A stretch of 64,000 nt of DNA from Ereboglobus sp. PH5-10 (GTDB lineage: Bacteria > Verrucomicrobiota > Verrucomicrobiia > Opitutales > Opitutaceae). The stretch spans positions 62,001-126,000 of the forward strand of contig NZ_JAQFIP010000011.1 of assembly GCF_029504735.1 (NCBI RefSeq). The letters are read 5' to 3'. A program made the translations under genes and the position numbers. The first letter of the stretch is position 1, and the number at the start of each line of letters is the position of its first letter. The notes beneath the pieces are model-generated. The model did no database searches. It was not told where the DNA came from and worked only from the letters and a program-made list of their open reading frames with translations. Shown here in pieces: positions 11,201 through 19,000 of the stretch.

Positions 11201-11689
11201 AAAATAGGAGCAAGTGGTGCCATCGGGCATGGTCATGTCGGCAGGGGGCGTAAGCGGTATGCTGAGGTAATTTCCCACGGGCGCGCCGGCGGGCAGGATA
11301 ACCGTGTCGCCAGAATCGTCCATTGAGGGCTGCTCCAAGCCGCCGATAACTGGACGCACGATGTAAATGTTGGGGCGCGTAAAATCCGCGGTAGTGTCGG
11401 TGTAGTTTGTGCCTTGCGTGAGCGGCGAGGAGTTGAGCAGCACCGGCGCGCCACCATCGGTGATCCGGTAGAGATTGAACGCGGTGTCGGCGAGCTCGGT
11501 GCCGAGCAAGCGCCAGCTCACGAAGGCGCCTGTGTCCGAAACGCGCACGGCGACCACGCCGCGGTCGAGTTTCTCCATAAGCGAAGGGAGCGGCGCCGCG
11601 GCAAGGGTTGCGGGGATCGCAAGCAATGCACTGAAAGCAAACAGGGCCGCGCCAAAACTGCGCAGCAGCTTGAGGTATTCGTTTCTCAT
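5243..11689 (-). CDS. Rhamnogalacturonan lyase (PL11) fused to Ig-like, beta-strand and NHL repeats with C-terminal sorting signal
   Basis: The start chosen is the ATG at 11689 (MRNEYLKLL, then a signal peptide ending near TLAAA), giving 2148 residues. The longer upstream reading would run across the promoter. Residues of roughly 30-650 are a PL11 rhamnogalacturonan endolyase of the YesW/YesX kind: GVVAVRVSDTGAFVSWRLLG, GASSVADLDGDGQYEIILKW, YHHNHILVYDFEGSG and QGNHQIAVADVDDDGCDEI. The family cleaves the rhamnogalacturonan-I backbone by beta-elimination. Next come three Ig-like modules, an autotransporter-associated beta-strand region, a GLPPGLSFNAATG cassette, a series of NHL-type repeats (LYIADTGNNTI, LYIADTGNHAI) and an Ig domain. 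The C-terminus is a Gly-rich linker, a hydrophobic helix and RGLSNRSKK, resembling GlyGly-CTERM or PEP-CTERM-type sorting tags. This points to a surface-anchored lyase. The lacI gene follows in the same unit. Confidence 0.9.
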   Translation of the reverse strand: MRNEYLKLLRSFGAALFAFSALLAIPATLAAAPLPSLMEKLDRGVVAVRVSDTGAFVSWRLLGTELADTAFNLYRITDGGAPVLLNSSPLTQGTNYTDTTADFTRPNIYIVRPVIGGLEQPSMDDSGDTVILPAGAPVGNYLSIPLTPPADMTMPDGTTCSYFPGASSVADLDGDGQYEIILKWIPSNMQISSADSALGIRGTYNGNVYYDAYKLVPATETAAPSAVRLWRIDMGINIRCSYHHNHILVYDFEGSGRAQIVIKTGDGTRDGLGNVIGDPAADHREHRSNTETLMGRVISGPEYLTVFDGLTGAALDTIQYLPQRDPDNHDDNPTLDRQNAIWGDKTGNRMDRFLACVAYLDGQRPSIVYSRGIYTRTVVAAWDFRKDGDQPAKLTQRWYFDSATPGNEAYAGQGNHQIAVADVDDDGCDEIIYGACTIDHDGTGLYSTGLRHGDKMIISKMDPASNDILVWACHEEVSKNGYIGHTLRKASTGEVLFSIPATADTDGAMAADIDPRSPGFEIWGQSCNIRSSITHRELVPMKTSMTFAAWWDGDLLRSPVYNNIIYKWNWSANKLDTMFSSAEVAADEKPLLCADLFGDWREELIMPEPDGRALRIYTTAIPTTHRIHTLMHDRQYRMAIVCQNVGYRQAPCPSFYLGHAMRQPPASNIVTRLGELLGPPAPVITAIQPDTGFSAADFITSNPNITLHGFAEPNATVNITLVGTGVIGMVVADVSGIWMLDCTAINLPEGKSYFTTTATGADGYTGASSQPLTVVVMTTTPPAPVIQSITDDANAYTLAGSAQPGCLVTVSASPYGDLGTVRADADGVWGFQCEPLSAGNYTFVASAVDEAGNAAISPSAGFSINTSIATPTISHLENDTGVSSMDGITNDKHVILHGTATVGDMVTISIMGSGGSIGSTTVDAGGAWSIACANASGLVDGDYAFTAIATRGEGGSSGNSLAAPAFAVTVDTVAPVVKAITRPESGAGSTVTFQVEFSETVAGASIASFAPVFADGLTGAITDVTALVNNAFLNVTVGNLDGDGTLRLDINNISSGITDIAGNALADTPVTSETVTRVRFGDGVWANTTPGGLWSDADNWIDGTRAQGIGKTADFSRLNLAEDTTVLLNTSGTVGKIFFSDSDPEISCGWLIAPPAAGNAPTLRLAVASGTPEINVSGLALDVQAAIAVPLVGNQGFIKTGGSMLALTGSNALTGGVTVSVGDMAVGEGGVLNIGNSVFSIAGAARLIVNGGLLQTTSRMDGGGGSAFLVESGCARMGTFRSATADNGYVLVTGGTFIANEINIRRSAGSINYATGFIVRGGEVEAATVGIGTANSSGAMSVEGGRVFVTGAFTIGNQTTSGRASGLRVSGGKLVSIETSNGLILSKANGANVNTPGIATFSGGSATFEKITLGYDNTVTSGTAAITVDGGALHLGSGGIVKNGASTLTSRITLASGTLGAKAAWTTAHPVVLTGNTIIDTAHDIAFAGTLSGTGGFTKTGAATLTLSGSNTFTGMANINEGVLAVGGTLSKFAKLTWDSAAALQLDISRGDRLVVTGTLAKSGSTPRVITLINSTALAAGSTRVLGTFGVTTLTSADFAPIVLHDDLVGTITVSGTTLTLTVASATTELPPVFSSPATDTARAGTDFTYAATLEGGATAVYTVTGLPPGLSFNAATGIISGKPTASGTYTITIRAANAAGSTDLKLTLTIAPAADTDAHTALVTLAGQAKSTGATNGQTTLARFNAPAALHARADGNLYIADTGNNTIRLIDPPGIVSTLATNGATLAAPRAIINGGGATLIIADTNNNAVRTLDLATAQLATLATGVNRPAGLARDTAGNLYISTSDNIVLKFAVGATTSSTLATGFNNPGALALSPDGHLYIADTGNHAIRKIDPTTGATVTIAGDPGVSGTANGDALAAARFNNPRSLAIDIAGNLYIADTGNHAIRHLDTFTNQVTTRAGLIGVSGSADGLGENARLDSPAGVAIDDTTGDIYVADTGNHTIRVLLDSPRILKHPENKNVTAGSAASFSVLAIGAPNPTYQWRRSGSPISGATSYVYTIASSQTTHAGSYTVVVSNELGSVTSNAAMLTVTATTSGTTSGTTTPPTSGESGGGGGGGGAPGLHYIIALALLAALRGLSNRSKK

Positions 11690-11764
11690 ATATAAAATAC
11701 TGTGTGCGTATAAACGCAAAAATAGTTTCAGGGTTGGGTTATTGTTATCGGCTCCACACCTTGT

Positions 11765-11809
11765 ATAATACCAAACGCCCCTCTCCGATTGCGTCACCAA
11801 ATCTGGTGA
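11765..11809 (-). promoter_or_regulatory. Promoter of the lyase-lacI operon with one regulon palindrome
   Basis: The palindrome TCACCAAATCTGGTGA is at 11794-11809. On the minus strand a TATTAT -10 lies at 11770-11765, centre to centre 34 bp downstream. The -35 slot reads CGCAAT, unlike TTGACA. The predicted start is near 11758, about 69 nt before the lyase ATG. The same palindrome lies 40 bp upstream of the divergent sensor-kinase ATG (11850). No -10 sits at 34 bp in that direction, so control of the kinase gene is uncertain. Confidence 0.7.
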
Positions 11810-11849
11810 GATTTTCGCCATTGCACTTCGCGACGTCACAAATGAGATA

Positions 11850-14800
11850 ATGCCAGACATGCTTCCCCTCGCCTCTCATGCTCCATGTATCCTGCGCGCG
11901 GCGGCCCGGCGCATCGCCCCGCCCGTGTTGTTACTTGCGGCATTATTGATTGGGATCGCGGAGGCCGCGGCGAAAACCTCCCCGTTGCGCGACGAGGACT
12001 TCGTATTTCGCGAGTGGTTTGTCGAGGACGGCCTGCCGCACAATGTCGTCAGCAACCTGCTGCGCGATCCGCGCGGTTTTCTTTGGGTGGGCACGCTTGG
12101 CGGTCTCGCGCGCTTTGACGGGAGGGAGTTCGTCAAGTTCAACATGCCCGACGAGTATATGGACGGCGGCTACAATATTCGCGGCCTGGCGATGGAGGAC
12201 GAGCACACGCTGCTAATCATCACGGGAGGCAACAAACTCGTGCGCTTGCGCGACGGCGCGTTTGAGCTGCATCCGGCAAACGCGCTGCTGGAGGGGTTGC
12301 GTCCGCGCGACATCGCCGTGGAACCGGACGGCACCCTGTGGATTGGCGTCGGCACAACAATATCGTCAATCGTGCGCTGGGACGGCAGGGGCATGAAAAC
12401 ATTCGGGGCTGACGACGGAATAACGGGAAGGGGCGCGCATTTCTGCTTTGTGCATGACCGCCAGAACAACCGCATGTGGATAAGCGGCGCGGATTTTTTC
12501 GGCTGGCACGATGATGCCGGGCTGCATCGCTATGAAGGCGAGGCGGGGCACGAAATCATAATAGCGCCGGCCCGCTCGGGGGGATTATGGATTGGCGCGC
12601 GCGAGCACCTGGCCCGGTTCGAAAACGGAATATGGAGCGAAGTCATGTCCGGCGACGCATGGAAGGATGCGGGGAGTCTTGGTATACGCGACATCTTCGA
12701 AACAGTCGACGGCACCGTATGGATAGCCACGCGACGCGACGCGGTATTTCGCCTCGTCAACGGCACGCTCGAACGCGTTCCCTTGCGCTACGAACGCATA
12801 CTGGCGATCACGGACGACATTGACGGAAACATGTGGGTGGGCGTTTACGGCGGCGGCTTGGTGCGCGCCACGCCGCGGAACTATGCGCTGCTAAACACCG
12901 CCGCGGGCATGCCGACGGACATGAGCTACTCGGTCTGCGAGGACGAGGAGGGCGCGCTCTGGTGCGCAAACCAAAACGGAGGCCTCGTGCGCGTGAAAGA
13001 CGGCAATGTCAGCGTGGCCACGCTTCCCAATGGAAAAAGCGTTTACATAAGCATCGTTTGCGCGGACCGAAACGGCCGCGTATGGGCAAGCACAACCGGC
13101 GGGCTTCTTTGGACAACGAGCAAGGGCCAGCTCAACGACAACACCCAGGGAGGCGGGGCGCAAAAGTGGATTTTGCAACGCTACGAAGTGCCGATGCGCA
13201 ATGTGCAGACGCTTTTTTGCGCGTCCAACGGCGACCTCTGGATCAGTTGGGACTACACGCACCTCGGCTTTCTGCGCGACGGCAGGTTGCACACGTTCAA
13301 GCACGCCGAGGGTTATCCCGGCGTTCGCGTCGCGGGCATTGCCGAGCGGCGGGACGGGGAAATCTGGGTCTGCCTTGAGCAAGGCAACCTGCTCAGGCTC
13401 GACAAAAACAGCGGCAAGTTTGTCGAGGAAACCAATTTCGACGACACACGCTCGATCCGCCTCATGACGCTGTTCGTGGACAGTCACGAACGCATTTGGC
13501 TCGGCACAACACACGGACTGTTGCTCTGGCGCGGCGAGCAATCGCGCTTCTTCACCACGGCGGACGGCCTTCCGGACGATATTATCAACCAAATTTTGGA
13601 GGACGGACACGGCCGCCTTTGGATCAGCAGCCGGGGAGGCATCTTTTATGTTTCGCTCGACCAACTCCTCGCCGCCGTTGACTCGCCGGGCGAAAAAATT
13701 CCGGCAACCCTGCTCGGCCGAGATGAAAATCTCACAGGCATTTCCGGCATGTCGGGAGGACAGCCAATGGCATGGAAAGGGCGCGACAATCGCGTCTGGT
13801 TTGTCACCTATCGCGGCGTGATCGGCTTTGACCCTCCGAAACCAACCGATGCGCGCCAGCCCTTGCGCGTCCTCATCGACGGCATCTCCACAAACTGCGG
13901 GCCGCTGCAAATCACGCCGCCGGAAAACACGATGCGCGTGCCATCCGGCGCCGCGCCGATGGAGCTGCATTTCACGGCGCTCAATTTTTCCACGCCGGAG
14001 CGCACGCGCGTGCGCCGCATGCTTGAGGGATTCGACATGGACTGGATCGACACCAGCAACGAAAACATCGCCATCTATCCCCGTCTTCCACCCGGACGCT
14101 ACGTGTTTCGAGTGCAAGCCGGCACCGCGGGCGGCGGCATGGCAAGGCAATCGGAGGCGTCGCTCAACATCATCGTTGCCGCCGCATGGTGGCAAACATG
14201 GTGGGCGCGACTGCTGGCGGTGCTCGCATTTGCCGCCATCGTCGCGCTGTGCGCGCGCCGCGTTTCCAACCGCATCCTCAAGCAACGCCTCCGCCGCCTC
14301 GAACACGAGCACGCTCTCGAACGCGAACGATCCCGCATCGCGCGCGATCTGCACGACGACCTCGGCAGCCACATCACCAAAATCGGCTTCGCCGCCGACC
14401 GTCTCCAGCGAAACCATCCGGAGTTGTCCCGCGAAGAATCGCTCGGGCGCATCATAACGCACTCGCGGCAGTTCTCCGAGGATCTGCACCGCATCATCTG
14501 GACCGTTAATCCACAAAACGATCGCTGGCATCAACTCGCCACCTACATAGCCCACTACGCGCAACGCCATCTCGCTGACACAGGAATCATCTGCACCGTC
14601 GAAGGCGTCGATTTGATTCCAGACCTCCCTCTGACGCCCGAAATTCAGCATCATCTTCTCGCCCTCACCAAGGAGGCGCTCAACAACATGCTCAAGCACT
14701 CCAAAGCCGACCGTGTCACGATCCATCTCGCGACGCACAATGGACGCTTCCTCATGGAAATCGCCGACAACGGATGCGGTTTCGACACGAACGCCGCGAA

Positions 14801-14954
14801 CACCGACGGCAACGGCCTCGCCAACATGCGCGCGCGCATGGCTGAAATCGACGGCTCCATCAAAATCACCAGCCATCCCGGGCACGGCACGCAAATCGCG
14901 GTCGATGTCCCGCTCGAATACAAGCCGCCAACCCATTTGACCAACACCCCCTAA
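11850..14954 (+). CDS. Two-component sensor histidine kinase with propeller and Y_Y_Y sensor
   Basis: This 1034-residue protein starts with a signal/anchor helix. It is followed by about 650 residues of two-component-regulator propeller repeats (GLPHNVVSNLLRDPRGFLWVGT, GLPDDIINQILEDGHGRLWIS). A Y_Y_Y-type domain ends near DTSNENIAIYPRLPPGRYVF. A transmembrane helix follows (WWARLLAVLAFAAIVALCARR), then a HisKA_3 dimerisation domain with the phospho-acceptor His at about residue 835 (IARDLHDDLGSHITKI), and a HATPase domain with N and G boxes (KEALNNMLKHSKA, EIADNGCGFD, NGLANMRARM). It resembles the glycan-sensing kinases of Bacteroidetes and Verrucomicrobia, but no receiver or AraC domain is fused. 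An alternative ATG is at 11859. The response regulator follows after 18 bp. By context it should sense a pectin oligosaccharide; that ligand is inference. Confidence 0.93.
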   Translation: MPDMLPLASHAPCILRAAARRIAPPVLLLAALLIGIAEAAAKTSPLRDEDFVFREWFVEDGLPHNVVSNLLRDPRGFLWVGTLGGLARFDGREFVKFNMPDEYMDGGYNIRGLAMEDEHTLLIITGGNKLVRLRDGAFELHPANALLEGLRPRDIAVEPDGTLWIGVGTTISSIVRWDGRGMKTFGADDGITGRGAHFCFVHDRQNNRMWISGADFFGWHDDAGLHRYEGEAGHEIIIAPARSGGLWIGAREHLARFENGIWSEVMSGDAWKDAGSLGIRDIFETVDGTVWIATRRDAVFRLVNGTLERVPLRYERILAITDDIDGNMWVGVYGGGLVRATPRNYALLNTAAGMPTDMSYSVCEDEEGALWCANQNGGLVRVKDGNVSVATLPNGKSVYISIVCADRNGRVWASTTGGLLWTTSKGQLNDNTQGGGAQKWILQRYEVPMRNVQTLFCASNGDLWISWDYTHLGFLRDGRLHTFKHAEGYPGVRVAGIAERRDGEIWVCLEQGNLLRLDKNSGKFVEETNFDDTRSIRLMTLFVDSHERIWLGTTHGLLLWRGEQSRFFTTADGLPDDIINQILEDGHGRLWISSRGGIFYVSLDQLLAAVDSPGEKIPATLLGRDENLTGISGMSGGQPMAWKGRDNRVWFVTYRGVIGFDPPKPTDARQPLRVLIDGISTNCGPLQITPPENTMRVPSGAAPMELHFTALNFSTPERTRVRRMLEGFDMDWIDTSNENIAIYPRLPPGRYVFRVQAGTAGGGMARQSEASLNIIVAAAWWQTWWARLLAVLAFAAIVALCARRVSNRILKQRLRRLEHEHALERERSRIARDLHDDLGSHITKIGFAADRLQRNHPELSREESLGRIITHSRQFSEDLHRIIWTVNPQNDRWHQLATYIAHYAQRHLADTGIICTVEGVDLIPDLPLTPEIQHHLLALTKEALNNMLKHSKADRVTIHLATHNGRFLMEIADNGCGFDTNAANTDGNGLANMRARMAEIDGSIKITSHPGHGTQIAVDVPLEYKPPTHLTNTP

Positions 14955-14972
14955 CCGCCAATACTCCCAGCC

Positions 14973-15611
14973 ATGCCCATCTCCATCGCCATTGTTGAAG
15001 ACGACGCCGACATCGCGGACGAAATTTCAAAACTCATCGAGGAAACACCCGATTTCAAACTCTCCTGCTGTTGCCGCAACATGCACAGCGCCCTTGAGCG
15101 CATCCCCGCGCTTGCGCCCGACGTCGTCATTATGGACATCAACCTGCCCGACGGCTCCGGTATTCAAGCCACCGCGCAAATCAAACGCATCCTCCCAAAA
15201 ACCGAGGTGATGATCTTCACGATCTACGAAAACACAGAGGATATTTACCAGGCGCTCGAGGCCGGCGCCAGCGGCTACCTGTTGAAGCGCTCCAGCTCGA
15301 GCACGATAGTTTCATCAATCCGCAACATGATGAAAGGCGAGGTGCCGATGACCGCCGCCATCGCGCGCAAAGTCATCCAGTCATTCCAGAGGAAGGAAGC
15401 CTCCACGCAAAGCAATCCGGCAATGGCGAGCCTGACTCCGCGCGAATTGGACATACTGCAACTGCTCGCCAAAGGCCATCCGACCAAGGAAATCGCCAGT
15501 CAGCGCTCCATCAGCGTGGACACGGTGAATACGCATCTGCGGAGAATCTACGAAAAGCTCCATGTCCACTCCCGTGCAGAGGCAATATTGAAGTATTTGG
15601 ACAAAAAATAA
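14973..15611 (+). CDS. NarL/LuxR-family response regulator
   Basis: This 212-residue protein has a receiver domain (residues 1-120) with acidic pocket EDD at 9-11, phospho-acceptor Asp55 in VVIMDINLPDG, and the conserved Lys in GYLLKR. A LuxR/NarL helix-turn-helix spans about residues 148-208 (LTPRELDILQLLAKGHPTKE, ISVDTVNTHLRRIYEKLHV). It is the partner of the kinase just upstream and is surely co-transcribed with it. NarL-family regulators bind inverted repeats and commonly activate from sites around -40 to -50. That is where the shared palindrome of this locus lies, so it is the stronger candidate for binding it. Confidence 0.95.
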   Translation: MPISIAIVEDDADIADEISKLIEETPDFKLSCCCRNMHSALERIPALAPDVVIMDINLPDGSGIQATAQIKRILPKTEVMIFTIYENTEDIYQALEAGASGYLLKRSSSSTIVSSIRNMMKGEVPMTAAIARKVIQSFQRKEASTQSNPAMASLTPRELDILQLLAKGHPTKEIASQRSISVDTVNTHLRRIYEKLHVHSRAEAILKYLDKK

Positions 15612-15760
15612 CACACCACGAAGGGGCGAACTGCGGCCGTTTGATTCGCCCCATCCAAACACACCTACTGGCGGGAATTTAAGCCGAAAAAACTCCAATG
15701 GGGTGGGCCGGCGCAGGCAATAATATTGCTTACTGCGAGTTCTCGTCAATTTTTCAAAAA

Positions 15761-15828
15761 CCACCAAAATTAGTGAATAAAAATCACCATTTTTGGTGAC
15801 GCATAGTGTCCATTGTTTTTGTTATTAT
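15761..15828 (+). promoter_or_regulatory. Promoter of the TonB-receptor gene with two regulon palindromes
   Basis: Two palindromes lie at 15761-15776 (CCACCAAAATTAGTGA) and 15784-15799 (TCACCATTTTTGGTGA), 23 bp apart centre to centre. A TATTAT -10 at 15823-15828 is centred 34 bp after the second. The -35 slot reads CGCATA. The predicted start is near 15835, leaving a 5' leader of about 195 nt. The remainder of 15612-16030 shows no gene. Confidence 0.7.
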
Positions 15829-16030
15829 CGGGCAAGCATAGCAAACCCTGTCCCATAAATCCCCATACTAAGCCTGCCTCTATTATCATTTCGTGCCCCT
15901 TGTTGCCATCAGCGATAAACACTGACTGTTTTTCAGCAACGAAAACTCCCGTTTGTTGAAAAGAGCCGGATGTGCGCGCCTCACCACCACACATAAACTG
16001 TGGCTATGACATTCACCCATACCTACGCAT

Positions 16031-19000
16031 ATGAACTACACACCAAAACGTAATATATTAATGCGCCTCATCGCGATGTCAGTCAGTAGCCTGCCTGCAT
16101 TAACCTCGTTTGTTATGGCGCAGGCTCTCAAGCAGGATGCAGCAACAGCATCACCTTCCGATGCCGGCATTCCTGTTATTACTCAAAGCATTGCGCCATC
16201 ATCAAATTCAGAAGATGTTATAATGATGTCACCCTTCCAGGTGGATGCGACGCGTGACAAAGGTTATTATGCCGAAAACACGCTCGCTGGCAGTCGCATG
16301 AAAACCAACATCGCCGACCTTGCCTCTTCGATTTCCGTGGTAACCAAGCAGCAGCTCGAAGACACGGCATCCATGGATATAAACGATATTTTCAGGTATG
16401 AAGCCGGCACTGAGGGCACGCACACCTTCACATCCTATACCATCGACAAAAATGGGGGTGTCTCGGACGTGGGCGCAGGTTATGCACCCGGCGGCGGAGG
16501 AGGCACGCAGACGGCGGCAACCGCCAACCGCATTCGCGGGTTAAGCGCGCCAGACGCCTCTCGCAATTTCTATTCCGTTTCCTCCCGCATGCCGCTCGAT
16601 TCGTATAATACGCAATCCATCGAAATCTCCCGCGGCCCCAATTCGCTGCTGTTCGGCAGTGGAAGCCCCTCCGGCATAGTCAATCAATCGACAACCGACG
16701 TCGATCTACGAAAACAACGGTTCAAAGTTCAGTTTCAAGTTGATAGCAACTCATCCACGCGCGTTACACTCAGTGCAAACGTGCCCTTGGTCAAAAACAC
16801 CCTCGGTTTTTATGTCGCCGCACTCTACGACGACAAACAATTCGAGCGAAAACCCTCCTATGATATTACGAGACGGCAATACGGAGCCATTTCGTTCAAG
16901 CCATTCAAAACGACTCTCATTAAGGCAAATGTTGAAAATTATAATAATGCCAACCGCAGACCCAACACTGTGACACCCCGCGACGGCGTTACAACATGGC
17001 TGGACTCCGGCATGCCGGCCTATGATCCCGTCAGCGGAACTATCACAAAACTGGCGACAGGCGAAGTTGTCGGCCCATTTGTTTCCAGCACCACATCGGC
17101 CAACTATGTTGCCTCCATCAACCAAACACCCGCTTACTGGACCGCCAAATATGCCGCCGACGGTCGCCCTAACGTCAATATGTTCGCGAATGGCGGCGAT
17201 GCGCTCAATTCTGTCAATTCCTACTGGCATATTCCCGGCATTGTATTTCAAAGCGGACTTAGCCGCCCCCTCATGCGTGTCGCCAACGGCTCCCTCGTGG
17301 ATTATTGGGCCAGGCAGCCTTCCACTGTTTCGTCAAACAACGTCCAATATCCCTCCACCGCATATCCAACACAAGCGACTATAACTGCCGATCCGGCCAT
17401 GCAGGCCATGTATGAACGCCGTTGGACGGCGTCGTCCCTGCCAACCGCACCAACCCAATATAGCAGTTATTACGCCCCCGGCGTTACCAACAAAGACATA
17501 TATGACTGGGAGCATGTAAACACCATCCAAGCCAATCACGGCACTGTTAAGGGCGCCACTTACAACGTCGAGTTTGAGCAGCAGATTCTCCGCGACCTGT
17601 TTTTCAGTGCCGGGTGGCTGCGGCAGGATCTCGATTATAAAGACAGTTACACCATCTCACAACAATCTGGAGCCATATTGTTTATTGATACCAACTACCG
17701 GCTCCCAAATGGAGAGCTGAATCCTTACTTCGGCTTGCCCTATGTGGAAGATTCGGCGCCCGACACATTCACCGGCTCCGAGCTGCGTGATAATTATCGT
17801 GCGATGCTCTCGTTCACGCCTGACTTTACCCAAAACAAAGGCTGGACCAAATGGCTCGGCAAATACCGTTTTCTCGGCATGTGGGCCAAGGAACGCGTCA
17901 CCACAAGCATGAAGCGCCACCGGGGCACACTCACTTCCGCAGATAACTACGATGGCAATCTCCGCTATCTTCCAAACAAGGCCAACGCCAAAGGCTGGCG
18001 CTATGCCGACACCACCATCAGACGCTCCTTCTATCTCGCAAATCCGGGTGATCCTTACGGCAAAGTCACTCAAGGAACAGGCAGTTTCGGCAATCCCGGC
18101 ACATCGAGCGCCGACATCATGACCTACAACTGGGCAACCGGACAATTTGAAGCCGACACCGTCGGATTGGAGACCGTCATGATGCATGATAGCAGCGGTC
18201 AGAAATTCCGCGAAATCGAATCATGGAATCTGGGCATGCAGGCCAATCTTCTCGATGATCGCATTGCAGTGACAGTCGGCTGGCGTCGCGACAAATACAA
18301 GGCCCGCTCCACAACCACAGGAATCATAAGCGATCAAGATGGAAACATGCTCGAACCCGCGATCAGCAGCAACAAGGGACTCCTGTATCCCAACGGCTAC
18401 GCCAACGAAGACTTGATTATGAATCGATGGAATCAGCAGTGGGACAAGCTTAATGCGGAAACCACCACGACGGGCGTTGTCGTCCGCCCCTTCAAAGATG
18501 TCTGGAGTAAAATAAGCATCGCTGCCGAACGAGGCAATGTCGCCGCCGAGTTCTTGAACAACATATCATTTCATTACAACAAATCGGACAATTTTAATCC
18601 GCCCCCGGATGCCAAGACCGACATGTATCGCCGCGCATTGCCAAAACCCGAAGGTGAGGGCAAGGACTGGGGCGTCAGCTTTAATCTCTTTCAAAACAAG
18701 CTCTACGCACGCGTCAACTGGTATGAAACTGTCAGCTACAATGAACGAACCAATTCGGCATCGTCATACCTCGGCAGAATGCGTGCGATCGATGATAATT
18801 TCATGGTGCCGTGGGCAACAATGATTGTTCGCATCCAGGATACGCAACCCGGCGAGCTTTACCCTTGGGAGCTGGGCTACTCAAATGTCACGCAGCCCGC
18901 GCTCACCGATGCGCAGCTGGATCGTGTCTGGAAAATGATCGGACTGCCCGCCAAATATTACGATGGCATTGATTATGCCGCCACCCAAACCAACCGCTCC

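Noticed and set aside
9761-11326. 521-codon open frame on the plus strand
   Set aside because: It is antisense to the PL11 domain of the lyase, lacks any recognisable domain and reflects high GC at third positions.
11690-11860. 57-residue N-terminal extension of the lyase
   Set aside because: It would span the promoter and palindrome; the signal peptide begins at 11689.
12891-14936. 681-codon open frame on the minus strand
   Set aside because: Antisense to the sensor kinase, which has complete kinase motifs on the other strand.
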